Source: CAYMPH01 sp964529415 (GTDB taxonomy: Bacteria > Spirochaetota > UBA4802 > UBA5550). From it: a stretch of DNA of 64,000 nucleotides. The translations under genes were made by a program, and so were the position numbers. The stretch lies in NCBI GenBank assembly GCA_964529415.1, contig CAZGWD010000002.1, forward strand, positions 186,001 to 250,000, in the 5' to 3' direction. Of the stretch, positions 9,176 to 18,095 are shown in pieces. The notes under the pieces were generated by a model that worked only from the letters and a program-made list of their open reading frames with translations, ran no database searches and was not told where the DNA came from. Numbering within the stretch: the first letter of the stretch is position 1; each line of letters begins with the position of its first letter.

Positions 9176-10486
9176 TTACATTCTGCCTATTGAATAATAT
9201 TCGAAATTCTTTTCTTTCATCTGCTGCACATTATAAATATTTCTTCCGTCAATAATTATAGGAAGCCGCATATTGTTTTTTATTTTATCAAAATCAGCTT
9301 CTATAAACTCAGTCCATTCGGTTAATATAATTAACGCATCAGCATTTTTCAAAGCATCATATTTATCTTTGCAGTAAATAATGTTTTCAGATTCTGGAAT
9401 CAAATTACGGAAATTTTCCATTGCTTCCGGGTCATACATTCTTATTATTGCTCCCGATTGTGTTAATTTTTTTACAATATCAATTGCCGGAGCTTCTCTA
9501 ATGTCATCTGTTTCCGGTTTGAAAGCAAGTCCCCAGACAGCCACATTTTTATCCATGCTGATCCACAATATATCATCTATCTTATCCATAAAACGAATTC
9601 TCGCATTGGTATTAATTTTTTCCGCATCCTTTAAAATGCTGAAATCAATACCATTATCCTCTCCCATTTTAATAAAAGCTTTTACATCCTTGGGGAAACA
9701 ACTGCCACCATATCCGATTCCAGCATTTAAAAACTGGCTTCCGATCCGTTTATCAGCTCCTATTCCATTAGAAACCATTTCAATATCCGCCCCAACCTTC
9801 TCACAAAGAGTGGCAACCATATTTATATATGATATTTTAACTGCAAGAAATGAATTTGAAGCATGCTTTATCAGTTCAGCTGCCGAAGGAGTTGTAATGA
9901 TCAGATTAAAACCTTTGTCCGTCAACGGCTTATAGAGCTCTTTAAAAATATTTTTTGCTTTTTCAGAATCAGCTCCGACAACAATTCTGTCAGGAGCCAT
10001 AAAATCATAAATTGCAGAACCTTCCCTTAAAAATTCAGGATTGGAAGCAACATCATAATTAAGTCCCTTTGCAGAATATCTATCAACTGTCATTTTAACC
10101 CATTTATGAGTATTTACAGGAACAGTCGATTTTTCAATTATCAGCTTGTAGGATTTCATTTCAATGGCAATATTTCTTGAAGCATATTCGATCTGAGACA
10201 GATCAGCATGTCCGGTTTCACTCTGAGGTGTTGCAACACATAAAAAAATAACATCGCTGAATGCAACTGCATCCTTAAACTGATTTGAAAATTTCAATCT
10301 GCCTTTTTCAATATTTTTTTTCAATAAATCCTGCAAGCCGGGCTCATAAAAAGGACAGATGCCTTTTGAAAGCTTAGCAACCTTGGATTCAATCTTTTCC
10401 ACGCATAATACTTCATTTCCCAGTTCTGCAAAACATGTTGCTGTAACAAGACCTACATACCCGGCTCCTAATACTGTTATCTTCAC
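9176..10486 (-). CDS. ugd: UDP-glucose 6-dehydrogenase
   Basis: Two-step NAD-dependent oxidation of UDP-glucose to UDP-glucuronate; 436 aa, full length. GAGYVGLVTA (residues 7-16) is the N-terminal Rossmann motif, K207 lies in ELIKHASN, and the catalytic cysteine C263 lies in GYGGSCFPKD. A C-terminal UDP-binding domain contains WGLAFKPETDDIREAPA. The start is GTG at 10486 with an AGGAA ribosome site. It feeds the adjacent Uxs enzyme. Confidence 0.95.
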   Translation of the reverse strand: MKITVLGAGYVGLVTATCFAELGNEVLCVEKIESKVAKLSKGICPFYEPGLQDLLKKNIEKGRLKFSNQFKDAVAFSDVIFLCVATPQSETGHADLSQIEYASRNIAIEMKSYKLIIEKSTVPVNTHKWVKMTVDRYSAKGLNYDVASNPEFLREGSAIYDFMAPDRIVVGADSEKAKNIFKELYKPLTDKGFNLIITTPSAAELIKHASNSFLAVKISYINMVATLCEKVGADIEMVSNGIGADKRIGSQFLNAGIGYGGSCFPKDVKAFIKMGEDNGIDFSILKDAEKINTNARIRFMDKIDDILWISMDKNVAVWGLAFKPETDDIREAPAIDIVKKLTQSGAIIRMYDPEAMENFRNLIPESENIIYCKDKYDALKNADALIILTEWTEFIEADFDKIKNNMRLPIIIDGRNIYNVQQMKEKNFEYYSIGRM

Positions 10487-10520
10487 AATTTTATTCCTTA
10501 TTATATAATTTATATAAAAA

Positions 10521-12008
10521 TTATTTTCTTTTATTTTTCCAATAGTCCCATCTTATTATATATTTAATAATATTTTTAATGGTCCTTTTTGTTATTGAAT
10601 AATAATAAAACGGTTTTTGAATGAATCTTCTTATTAGAATCGGGTTTGTTAAAATAAACTTAATTATTACTAATGGCATTTTTAAAAAATGTTTTTTAAA
10701 ACCGTTCCATGTTCTTATATTTTCAAATGACAGGTGATCCATTAATATTTTACTGAATTCCTGTAATTTTTCAAATGAATGCTCAACTGTAAAATAAGGG
10801 ACTGATTTATTAGACATCCAATAGTCATCATTAATTGCCTTTTTATTTTTCATTATTTCATAAACTTCAGTACCGGGATATACCCATAAAATCCCGATAC
10901 CTACTATCAGGCTGTATTTTATCTTCTGTATTTTTTGAACCAATTCAATTGTTTCAAAAATTGTTTCTTCAGATTCGCCGGGAAAACCACACATTAAAAA
11001 AGTAGTTATTGTGAAATTATATTTTTTTGCATAAATAAATAATTTAACCACATCTTCTTTGAGAATATTTTTATGTATATTATTTAATAATTTCTCAGAT
11101 CCTGTTTCAAGACCAAACATTACTTTAGTACATCCGGCTCTTTCAAGCCAGTAAAATAATTCATCTGATACAGGTTTAACCCTTGCTGAGCATTCAAAAG
11201 TAATTCCAATGTTTTCTTTTATTATTAACTTACAGAATTCAATTACTCTTTTATTGTTTAATAAAAAAGTATCATCATGAAATTGAATCTCTTTCAACTG
11301 AGGATATTTTCTTTTTAATTCAACAATTTCCCTTACAACATTTTCTATTTTTCTTTCCCTGTATTTTCTTTTTGATATTATTTTCAAACAGCAGAAACTG
11401 CAATCAAACGGGCATCCTCTGGAAGTTATAATGTGGGCTTTTTGCCTTGAAGGATTATTTATAAAAAATACATCATGCTTTGCAAAAGGAAGAGAATCCA
11501 GATCTGATATTAAATCGCGAGTAACGGTTTTTACAACAGTATTTCCATGATAATATGCAATACCTTTTATCCTTGATAAGTCTTCATTGTTTTTCAGGCA
11601 ATCTAATAATTCAATTATTGTAATTTCACCTTCTCCAATTACAGCAATAACATTATTATATTTTGCAAGTATCTGTTCATACATGATTGATGTATGAATT
11701 CCACCTATTATTATTTTAATATTTTCATATTGATAGTTCAAATAATCTATTGCATGAAAGGTAGCAACCCTGTTCATGGAAAATATCTGAAAAGCTACAA
11801 TATCCGGATTAAATTCTTCAATTTTATTTATTAAAATTTCAAATGAATCTTCTTCATTATAATTATCTAAAAATAACAATTCAGGAATAAAATTATTTAA
11901 TTCCAATACTGAATATAAATATGCCAAACCTAATGAATAAGCTGTATCAGGATGAAAATCCACACGAGTTTCATTATCAATAGAAAGAGATGTCAATAAT
12001 ACTTTCAT
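10521..12008 (-). CDS. B12-binding-domain radical SAM protein
   Basis: Class B-type radical SAM protein, 495 aa. The N-terminal cobalamin-binding-like domain (about residues 1-150) includes GGIHTSIM and VIGEGE. The radical SAM core has C199-x3-C203-x2-C206 in GCPFDCSFC, followed by HDDTFLLN and FGLETGSEK. The basic C-terminal tail is Lys/Ile-rich. Its ATG overlaps the stop of the upstream CgeB-like gene (ATGA). Family members methylate or rearrange unactivated carbons in lipids, antibiotics and other small molecules. Placement among sugar genes suggests modification of a sugar or lipid carrier, which is inference. The gene is visibly more AT-rich than ugd and rfb, a sign of separate acquisition. 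Confidence 0.82.
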   Translation of the reverse strand: MKVLLTSLSIDNETRVDFHPDTAYSLGLAYLYSVLELNNFIPELLFLDNYNEEDSFEILINKIEEFNPDIVAFQIFSMNRVATFHAIDYLNYQYENIKIIIGGIHTSIMYEQILAKYNNVIAVIGEGEITIIELLDCLKNNEDLSRIKGIAYYHGNTVVKTVTRDLISDLDSLPFAKHDVFFINNPSRQKAHIITSRGCPFDCSFCCLKIISKRKYRERKIENVVREIVELKRKYPQLKEIQFHDDTFLLNNKRVIEFCKLIIKENIGITFECSARVKPVSDELFYWLERAGCTKVMFGLETGSEKLLNNIHKNILKEDVVKLFIYAKKYNFTITTFLMCGFPGESEETIFETIELVQKIQKIKYSLIVGIGILWVYPGTEVYEIMKNKKAINDDYWMSNKSVPYFTVEHSFEKLQEFSKILMDHLSFENIRTWNGFKKHFLKMPLVIIKFILTNPILIRRFIQKPFYYYSITKRTIKNIIKYIIRWDYWKNKRK

Positions 12009-13099
12009 TTATAAGCCTTTATATTTTTAAAAACACTTTTAAATATTTTTTCATACCTATATTCTGCTGTACGTTTATATCCGTTCTTTTTTATTTTTTC
12101 CCTTTCAGTATCATTATTCAGGAAAAAATCAATCTGGAGAACCAGATCATCTAAATTCGTATAAACTGCAATTTCCTGTCCTATAATGTAATACTCTTCA
12201 AGAGCAATAACATAATTAGACAGCTGGAAACCGCCTGAGGCCGGAATTTCATAATTTCTGGCTTTTATCTGTTCAACATTTTTATCATGAACAAGATCAG
12301 CAAATAAATAATTATAAATTACCTTATATTTATAGAAAGAATTCATAAGTATTTTTTTTATTATTTTCCTGAGAACAGATTCATTTGCGCCAATATAATT
12401 TTTCGCAATCAGATATTTTAAAAACCTGACATCATAACTGTAGCTGTTTGATAAGTTTAAATTTATTTTCGAACTGATATATATTTCAGACATCTCTTCA
12501 AGAGTTACTTTACCGTTTGGCCAGCCATATCCGAAACATTCTACATTAACCCCCCGCATCTTCAATTCTTCAATCATCCATGCCCTGGTTTCATTATATT
12601 GCCCTATAAATGATACACAATATTTATAATTCTTATCATTTAATCTTTTTTCGTTAATCAAATGATATGTTCCCCACTGCCCCAGAATAACATTTCTGTA
12701 TCCGATTTTTTTATATTTCTCAAGACAATACTTATCTACTGTAACTGAATAGGTAAGCAGCGGAGCTATATGTTTAGTAAATGAATCAAAACGCCACTGG
12801 TCATCACAAAACCAGTTAACAGTAACATATTTTGATGATAAATACTTTAAAGTTTCTATAGAAATCTCATTGGACATTAAGATAAAATATATTACATCAG
12901 GTTTATTTTCATCAGCAAATGATATTAATTTTTTCTGCAATCCAGAAGCATCATCAGGATAGCCGTTTTCATCAATCCAGAAAGAAACAAGCTGACTTGT
13001 ATTTTTACCCAATGCAGACAATAATAAATTATTTTCCTGAATAAGGCCTCTTTCTTTGATCCCATAATCATATTTACATAAAACTGATAATAATTTCAT
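12005..13099 (-). CDS. CgeB-like glycosyltransferase
   Basis: GT-B-like glycosyltransferase resembling CgeB and the glycosyl-transferase 1_2 group, 364 aa. The diagnostic C-terminal half reads ARNYEIPASGGFQLSNY, then EEYYIIGQEIAVY, and ends with a helical NGYKRTAEYRYEK segment. The N-terminal half is divergent (WFCDDQWRFDSF). Start and stop both overlap neighbours by ATGA (with DegT at 13096-13099 and the radical SAM gene at 12005-12008), so the three form a tight translational block. Donor and acceptor cannot be read from sequence. Confidence 0.75.
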   Translation of the reverse strand: MKLLSVLCKYDYGIKERGLIQENNLLLSALGKNTSQLVSFWIDENGYPDDASGLQKKLISFADENKPDVIYFILMSNEISIETLKYLSSKYVTVNWFCDDQWRFDSFTKHIAPLLTYSVTVDKYCLEKYKKIGYRNVILGQWGTYHLINEKRLNDKNYKYCVSFIGQYNETRAWMIEELKMRGVNVECFGYGWPNGKVTLEEMSEIYISSKINLNLSNSYSYDVRFLKYLIAKNYIGANESVLRKIIKKILMNSFYKYKVIYNYLFADLVHDKNVEQIKARNYEIPASGGFQLSNYVIALEEYYIIGQEIAVYTNLDDLVLQIDFFLNNDTEREKIKKNGYKRTAEYRYEKIFKSVFKNIKAYK

Positions 13100-14316
13100 A
13101 ATTTACCATTAATTATATCTGAAAAAGTTTTATAAATATAATCTATATCATCTTCATTTAAATATTGATGACAGCCTATATAAAAAGCATTTCTGCCGAT
13201 ATAATCAGAGTTTGGAATTTTATTTTCATAAAATTCTTTATATTCAGAATAAGCAGGCTGCTGTGTAGGGATGCTTCCGAATAATGGACGGGATTCAATT
13301 CCTTCTGCCAGAATTTTTTTCCTGAAATCTTCTCGGTTAATACCTGATTCTTTTCTGATAATTAATGGATACGCCAGATAACTGATATCTTCCGAATAAT
13401 ATGGAAGGATAAAAATATGATTAAACTCTGCAAGTTTTTCATTCAGCAGTTTTACATTACGCTGCCTTAATTTTATTATATCATCAAATTTATCCAGCTG
13501 TACAAGACCAAGTGCCGCCTGAAATTCCATTGTTTTGAAATTATAACCGATCATATCATGTAAAAATCTGGGATCACCATCAATATCAGATTTAGGGCAA
13601 AAACCTTTAGATCTTGTGCAGATTTTACAATCGCACATTCGTCCATTAGCTTTTATTTTTTTAATGAGAGTATTGATTCTCTCATCATCCGTTACAACAG
13701 CCCCCATCTCTCCAACCTGAATATTATGTGCAATATAAAATGAATATTCCGATAGGAGAGACATTGTACCGGTATTTTTCCCCTTATATTTTGTCCCATG
13801 AGCCTGGGCTGAATCCTCGAATGTTACAAGATCATATTTTACGGCGATTTCATTAATTTTATCCATATCGCAAGGATAACCAATTAAATGGACAGGAAGA
13901 ATAATACTATATTCATCAGGATTCCCGTTTTCAAGAATTTTTTCAATTTCTTCGGGCATTATATCAAAAGTATTAATATTTACATCAGTAAAAACCGGCT
14001 CCAGTCCCACAAGCTTGATAGCATTTGATGTTGCTATATAAGTCAAAGGAGTAGTAATAACCTTAGAACCTTTTTTTACTTTCGGAAATCTTTCATCATA
14101 GAGTAAAGCAGTCAATCCTGCAATCAGAGCCGATGTTCCGGAATTTACAAGAGTGCAGTATTTTGTTCCGATAATTTTTGCAAAACGCTTTTCAAATTCA
14201 GCAACATATTTATATTCAGATATTCTGCCGGAATCAAGAACATCCATAATAATATTCTTTTCCTCCTGGCCGATAATATATTCTCCGACTTTTAAGTTTC
14301 TTTTAATTTTATTCAT
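13096..14316 (-). CDS. DegT/DnrJ/EryC1-fold sugar enzyme with Lys-to-His change and Cys cluster
   Basis: Fold-type I PLP protein of the DegT (sugar aminotransferase) family, 406 aa. NSGTSALIAGL, PVHLIGYPCDMD and EDSAQAHGTKYKGK are standard landmarks. At the position of the Schiff-base lysine there is histidine H197 (SFYIAHNIQVGEMG), as in the dehydratases RfbH and ColD, so an ordinary transaminase role is unlikely. About 31 residues later come four cysteines, C228-x-C230-x2-C233-x6-C240. In RfbH the matching loop has three cysteines plus one from an upstream strand, and here that upstream position is alanine (A170). This suggests a dehydrase with a differently wired Fe-S or zinc site. It is cotranscribed with CgeB and FkbM genes. 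Confidence 0.8.
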   Translation of the reverse strand: MNKIKRNLKVGEYIIGQEEKNIIMDVLDSGRISEYKYVAEFEKRFAKIIGTKYCTLVNSGTSALIAGLTALLYDERFPKVKKGSKVITTPLTYIATSNAIKLVGLEPVFTDVNINTFDIMPEEIEKILENGNPDEYSIILPVHLIGYPCDMDKINEIAVKYDLVTFEDSAQAHGTKYKGKNTGTMSLLSEYSFYIAHNIQVGEMGAVVTDDERINTLIKKIKANGRMCDCKICTRSKGFCPKSDIDGDPRFLHDMIGYNFKTMEFQAALGLVQLDKFDDIIKLRQRNVKLLNEKLAEFNHIFILPYYSEDISYLAYPLIIRKESGINREDFRKKILAEGIESRPLFGSIPTQQPAYSEYKEFYENKIPNSDYIGRNAFYIGCHQYLNEDDIDYIYKTFSDIINGKL

Positions 14317-14349
14317 AATTTTATCTGATAATTCACCATGTGTATGAAT

Positions 14350-15108
14350 CTATATTAAATTATATTTTCTGTGAACAAAAATGCCGTTTGTTCCATTACT
14401 GTAAACCAGTATATAATCCAGTTCCAGAAGAAAATTTACAACTGATTCAGTATTAATATTTATTTCTATCATAATAACTCTTGGAGTATATTTTTTCCAG
14501 TCATTGCTTTTCAGGACTTCCAGTTCAAATCCCTCAACGTCGACCGACATGAAATCAATTGTTTTCTTTTTCTTAATAATATTTTTATCAAAAACATTTT
14601 TAAGAGTATCTACATCTATTAATATTGTTGATACAAGTTCAGCACCATGACCGCGCCCCTGCTCAATAGCTTTTTCTTTTTCAAATGATGAGAGTGTATC
14701 TGCACTCATCACATAAAACTCAAGAGTGTTTTTTTTACTCCCTATTCCGATATTAAGATTTATATCCTTCGGCCTTTTTTTATTAAAAAGTTTAATCTTT
14801 TCCGGACTTGGTTCAATATTGATACCGGTCCATCCTCTCTGATGAAATCTTTTTGTGTTATTTATTTCATCAGGATCATTTGCACCGATATCAACATAAA
14901 AACCTTTTTTCTGACCTGATAAAATTCCATCAATAACAAGGTCTTCTGTATACTGGCTGAATGAATTGACAAATCTCGGATTGCAGACCGGATTAAATTG
15001 TTCCTTTTCAATTTTAAGTATATTCAATTTATATAATATTTTTTTTATTAATCTATTCAAAACTGGAGGAAGCATATCCAATATTATCTTTCTAATAATT
15101 GCCTTCAT
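14350..15108 (-). CDS. FkbM-family methyltransferase
   Basis: SAM-dependent methyltransferase of the FkbM (Methyltransf_21) family, 252 aa. The SAM site is FYVDIGANDP, the next acidic strand is INIEPSPE, and the catalytic-region motif is MSVDVEGFELEVLK. FkbM proteins O-methylate sugar or polyketide hydroxyls and are common in ABC-exported polysaccharide loci, where methylation can cap chains. It lies directly after wzt with a GGGA ribosome site. Which sugar is methylated is unknown. Confidence 0.85.
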   Translation of the reverse strand: MKAIIRKIILDMLPPVLNRLIKKILYKLNILKIEKEQFNPVCNPRFVNSFSQYTEDLVIDGILSGQKKGFYVDIGANDPDEINNTKRFHQRGWTGINIEPSPEKIKLFNKKRPKDINLNIGIGSKKNTLEFYVMSADTLSSFEKEKAIEQGRGHGAELVSTILIDVDTLKNVFDKNIIKKKKTIDFMSVDVEGFELEVLKSNDWKKYTPRVIMIEININTESVVNFLLELDYILVYSNGTNGIFVHRKYNLI

Positions 15109-15124
15109 CTTAATCCCTCATTAT

Positions 15125-16435
15125 CTAATTATTATGAATATCCCATTTAATTACAGGAGCAAGCAGACCTGGTCTTGTGCTTCCAGTAAAGGGATGATGT
15201 GACTCATTATGTTTTGTTCCATTATCAATGCTTCTGAAAAATTTAAATTTCTTCTGATGCCCTGCATTAGGCAATATTGCCCAGCCTTTATGATAAATAG
15301 CGCATGTAACTTCAATATAATAATTTTTATTAGAAAACAATTCAACAGGTATTGCAGTTGATATATTTTTTTTACCTTTTGTCATTTTATCTCTGTTATA
15401 ATCCCCGTCATCATGTATATCAGAAACAAATATCAGAGTTCCTTCTTCATTATAATAAGAAACAAAAAAAACAAGATCCGGCTCGTTTGTATACAATTCG
15501 CATTCTATAACCACTCTGTATTTTTCATTATTATACAAAAGGTTATACTGTATGGCATTTGATTCATTTACCACATAATATTTATATATTTTAACAATTT
15601 GAGAAAAAGGAAGATCTGAATTGATTGTCCATTCCAGTATATTATCTGTATCCCGTGAATTATTCAGATATAAGTCGATAGCTTCACCTGCACTGCCGTA
15701 GAATTCAATTTCACCTTTATTCAGCAAAATGCACTCCTGGCAAAGAGAAGAAATTGCTCCCATATTATGGCTGACAAACAAAACAGTCCGCCCCTCTCCC
15801 TTGCTTACATCTTCCATTTTACCCAGTGCTTTTTTCTGAAAAGAAGCATCTCCAACAGCAAGAACTTCATCAACAACAAGAATTTCCGGGTCAAGATGCG
15901 CTGCAACTGCAAAGGCAAGCTTTACATACATGCCGCTTGAATAACGCTTTACCGGAGTATCAATAAAAAGTTCCACTTCAGCAAAATCAATAATTTCATC
16001 AAGCTTTCTGTCTATTTCCCTTCTTGTCATTCCAAGAATTGTTCCATTTAAATATATATTTTCCCTTCCGCTGAGCTCAGGATGAAAACCGGTACCCACC
16101 TCAAGAAGGCTTGCAACTCTTCCTTTGATTTTTATTGATCCGGTTGTAGGTGAAGTAACTTTTGAAAGTATTTTAAGCAGAGTGGATTTCCCTGCCCCGT
16201 TTCTTCCGATAATTCCTATTCTGCCGCCATTCTTTATTTCAAAGTTTATATTTTTTAATGCCCAGAATTCTTCATTTAAATGCAAGGTTTTCGAGCCGAT
16301 TTTTTTATTCGGGTCTTCTTTTCCAAAAATTTTAGCAATTCTTGACTGCAGCGAATGATATAAAGTATTATAACCCAATTCACCAAGAATATATTTTTTT
16401 GAAAGATTTTCGACTTTAATTACAGCGCTGCTCAT
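15125..16435 (-). CDS. wzt: Polysaccharide ABC exporter ATPase with C-terminal substrate domain
   Basis: ATPase of an O-antigen/capsule-type exporter, 436 aa. Walker A GRNGAGKST is at residues 77-85, the signature YSSGMYVK at 165-172, and Walker B ILVVDE at 185-190. The roughly 190-residue C-terminal extension after the NBD (rich in YYNEEGTL- and FKFFRSIDNG-type beta segments) is the size and place of the Wzt carbohydrate-binding domain that recognises the modified non-reducing end of the glycan. It pairs with the permease 50 bases upstream. No Wzy polymerase is seen, which fits ABC-dependent synthesis. Confidence 0.93.
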   Translation of the reverse strand: MSSAVIKVENLSKKYILGELGYNTLYHSLQSRIAKIFGKEDPNKKIGSKTLHLNEEFWALKNINFEIKNGGRIGIIGRNGAGKSTLLKILSKVTSPTTGSIKIKGRVASLLEVGTGFHPELSGRENIYLNGTILGMTRREIDRKLDEIIDFAEVELFIDTPVKRYSSGMYVKLAFAVAAHLDPEILVVDEVLAVGDASFQKKALGKMEDVSKGEGRTVLFVSHNMGAISSLCQECILLNKGEIEFYGSAGEAIDLYLNNSRDTDNILEWTINSDLPFSQIVKIYKYYVVNESNAIQYNLLYNNEKYRVVIECELYTNEPDLVFFVSYYNEEGTLIFVSDIHDDGDYNRDKMTKGKKNISTAIPVELFSNKNYYIEVTCAIYHKGWAILPNAGHQKKFKFFRSIDNGTKHNESHHPFTGSTRPGLLAPVIKWDIHNN

Positions 16436-16485
16436 GCGTTCCCCATTTTAATTTTTTTAGTAATTTTCATTAATGTCATTACACC

Positions 16486-17352
16486 CTACACTGTATCCAT
16501 AAAATTCTTTTCTACCCTATTAAAAATCAATATCCCCGTAAGAAGAATAAATATACTAACACCTATTCCAATTAGAAAAAGTTTCATTTCAACATAACCC
16601 TGCCCCAAAAATCCGTATCTGAAAAATTCAATAATCGGCGCCATGGGATTCAGAGCTACAACCCACCTCCATTTTTCAGGAACTATTGAAAGAGGATATA
16701 CAACCGGCGTTCCATACATCCAAAGCTGTACGCCAAATGCCACCAGGAACCGCAAGTCCCTGTATTTTGTTGTTAGAGAAGAGATCCAGAGTCCGACACC
16801 CATGCCGAGAATAGCCATCTGCAATATTAGAACAGGCAGGAGAAGAATATATAAATTCGGCTTTATACTCACTCCGGATAAATAATAATATATAAATATT
16901 GAAAAAAATAATGCAAATTGTATTAAGAAAGCAAATATGTTTGATATAACAACTGATAGCGGGACCGACAGCCTCGGGAAATAAACTTTTCCGAAAATTC
17001 CAGCATTAGAAATAAACGTATCCGAAGTTTTCATTAAACAGTTTGAAAAATATCCCCACATAATTGTCCCTGACATATAAAATAAAACCTGAGGCAATCC
17101 GTCTGTCGGTATCTTAGCTAAATTTCCAAAAATAATTGTAAATACAAGAGTTGTAAATATCGGCTGAATGAAAAACCATATCGGCCCGAGAATAGTTTGT
17201 TTATAAACAGTTACGAAATCCCTTTTTACAAACAGCATAACCAGATCCCTGTATTTCCAGAGCTCTTTAAAATTAATGCTGAGCAGACTTGAAGAAGGCT
17301 TAATCTCCGTAGTCCATTCCGTATCAATGTTATTTATTGCTTTTTCATTCAT
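16486..17352 (-). CDS. wzm: Polysaccharide ABC exporter permease
   Basis: ABC-2-type inner-membrane permease, 288 aa, with about six hydrophobic segments starting near residue 60 (IWFFIQPIFTTLVFTIIFG). The family C-terminal loop is MYGTPVVYPLSIVPEKWRW, then LNPMAPIIEFFRYGFLG. It forms the channel for the Wzt ATPase and moves the lipid-linked glycan to the periplasm. It is the first structural gene after the antiterminator, and its 177-base leader contains tandem RNA hairpins. Confidence 0.93.
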   Translation of the reverse strand: MNEKAINNIDTEWTTEIKPSSSLLSINFKELWKYRDLVMLFVKRDFVTVYKQTILGPIWFFIQPIFTTLVFTIIFGNLAKIPTDGLPQVLFYMSGTIMWGYFSNCLMKTSDTFISNAGIFGKVYFPRLSVPLSVVISNIFAFLIQFALFFSIFIYYYLSGVSIKPNLYILLLPVLILQMAILGMGVGLWISSLTTKYRDLRFLVAFGVQLWMYGTPVVYPLSIVPEKWRWVVALNPMAPIIEFFRYGFLGQGYVEMKLFLIGIGVSIFILLTGILIFNRVEKNFMDTV

Positions 17353-17429
17353 TATAATTTCCTAATTAAAATACTAAATTCAAATTTACCGGTAAGAATA
17401 ATTATTTTTTTAATTGTATATTTTTTTTT

Positions 17430-17459
17430 CAGGCAAAGCTTCGCCTGGCGAAAGTTCGC
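17430..17459 (-). promoter_or_regulatory. Tandem abutting hairpins in the exporter-operon leader
   Basis: Between the NusG-like gene and wzm, two inverted repeats touch: GCGA/TCGC with a 4-base loop (17448-17459), then CAGGCGA/TTTGCCTG with a 4-base loop and one G-U pair (17430-17447). On the transcribed strand they are followed by an A-tract, not a T-tract, so they do not look like a simple terminator. TTCGC of the first can also pair with GCGAA of the second, giving a mutually exclusive fold. LoaP-type NusG paralogues are known to need a hairpin in the 5' leader of their target operon, so this is a candidate recruitment element. Confidence 0.6.
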
Positions 17460-17529
17460 TTTTAAATACTATATCATTTTTATTTTATCCAACGCTGCCG
17501 AAACAAGCTGCTGGACTTAATAAAACCTG

Positions 17530-18087
17530 TTAAACTGCTATAATGCTTAAATTCTCCATCACTTCAAAAGCAAGATCTATAAGAATACTTTTCCCGTGAA
17601 GAGTTAATCTGACTTTTGCCCGTTTCTTTCTTTTATCAACCTTCACTATATCTCCCTCAAGAAGCTTTAAAGGCCCGGAAAGCACTTTGATGCGATTCTC
17701 ATCATCAAAATACACATTCGATTTCCCTACAATATCCCCATATAAAATCAGCTGTCTGAAAATTTCTCTCTCTCTTGAAATTAGAGGCACAATATCATTA
17801 TTGTTTCTTAAAAATTTTAAAAACAGTGGAATTTTTCTCAGCTGAGCCACATCATTTTTAACTACTTCTTCAGTTTCCCAGATAAGATATCCTGGATATA
17901 ATGATGAAATTTTTTCAGACGTAATGCCTTGTTTTTTAATTTCAAGACTTCTCCTGGGCCATATAATCCTTCCGGTAAAATCTTTTAAAAGCCTGCCTGA
18001 GAATTCTAAATATTTTTTTTCTTTTCCCGTAAAAACCCTGAAAACATAATACTGAACAGGGTGTGTATTTTGTATATCATTTTCCAT
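17530..18087 (-). CDS. NusG-paralogue processive antiterminator (LoaP/UpxY-like)
   Basis: Specialised NusG protein, 185 aa. The N-terminal NGN domain (about residues 10-115) begins YYVFRVFTGKEKKYLEF and includes YPGYLIWE. The C-terminal KOW domain has LKLLEGDIVKVDKRKKRAKVRLTLHGK. Such paralogues ride on RNA polymerase and suppress termination in one long operon, typically for exopolysaccharide or antibiotic synthesis. It is the second gene of an operon of more than 18 kb, directly before the exporter and its leader hairpins. It begins 8 bases after the winged-helix gene. It is unlikely to be the housekeeping NusG, which normally sits beside secE and rplK. Confidence 0.85.
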   Translation of the reverse strand: MENDIQNTHPVQYYVFRVFTGKEKKYLEFSGRLLKDFTGRIIWPRRSLEIKKQGITSEKISSLYPGYLIWETEEVVKNDVAQLRKIPLFLKFLRNNNDIVPLISREREIFRQLILYGDIVGKSNVYFDDENRIKVLSGPLKLLEGDIVKVDKRKKRAKVRLTLHGKSILIDLAFEVMENLSIIAV

Positions 18088-18095
18088 TGAAAAAC

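Noticed and set aside
9381..9935. 184-codon open frame on the plus strand
   Set aside because: It is entirely antisense to the well-supported ugd gene and its translation has no domain features.
17421..17459. Rho-independent terminator on the minus strand after the NusG-like gene
   Set aside because: The stems are followed by A residues, not T, in the direction of transcription, so a leader element fits better.
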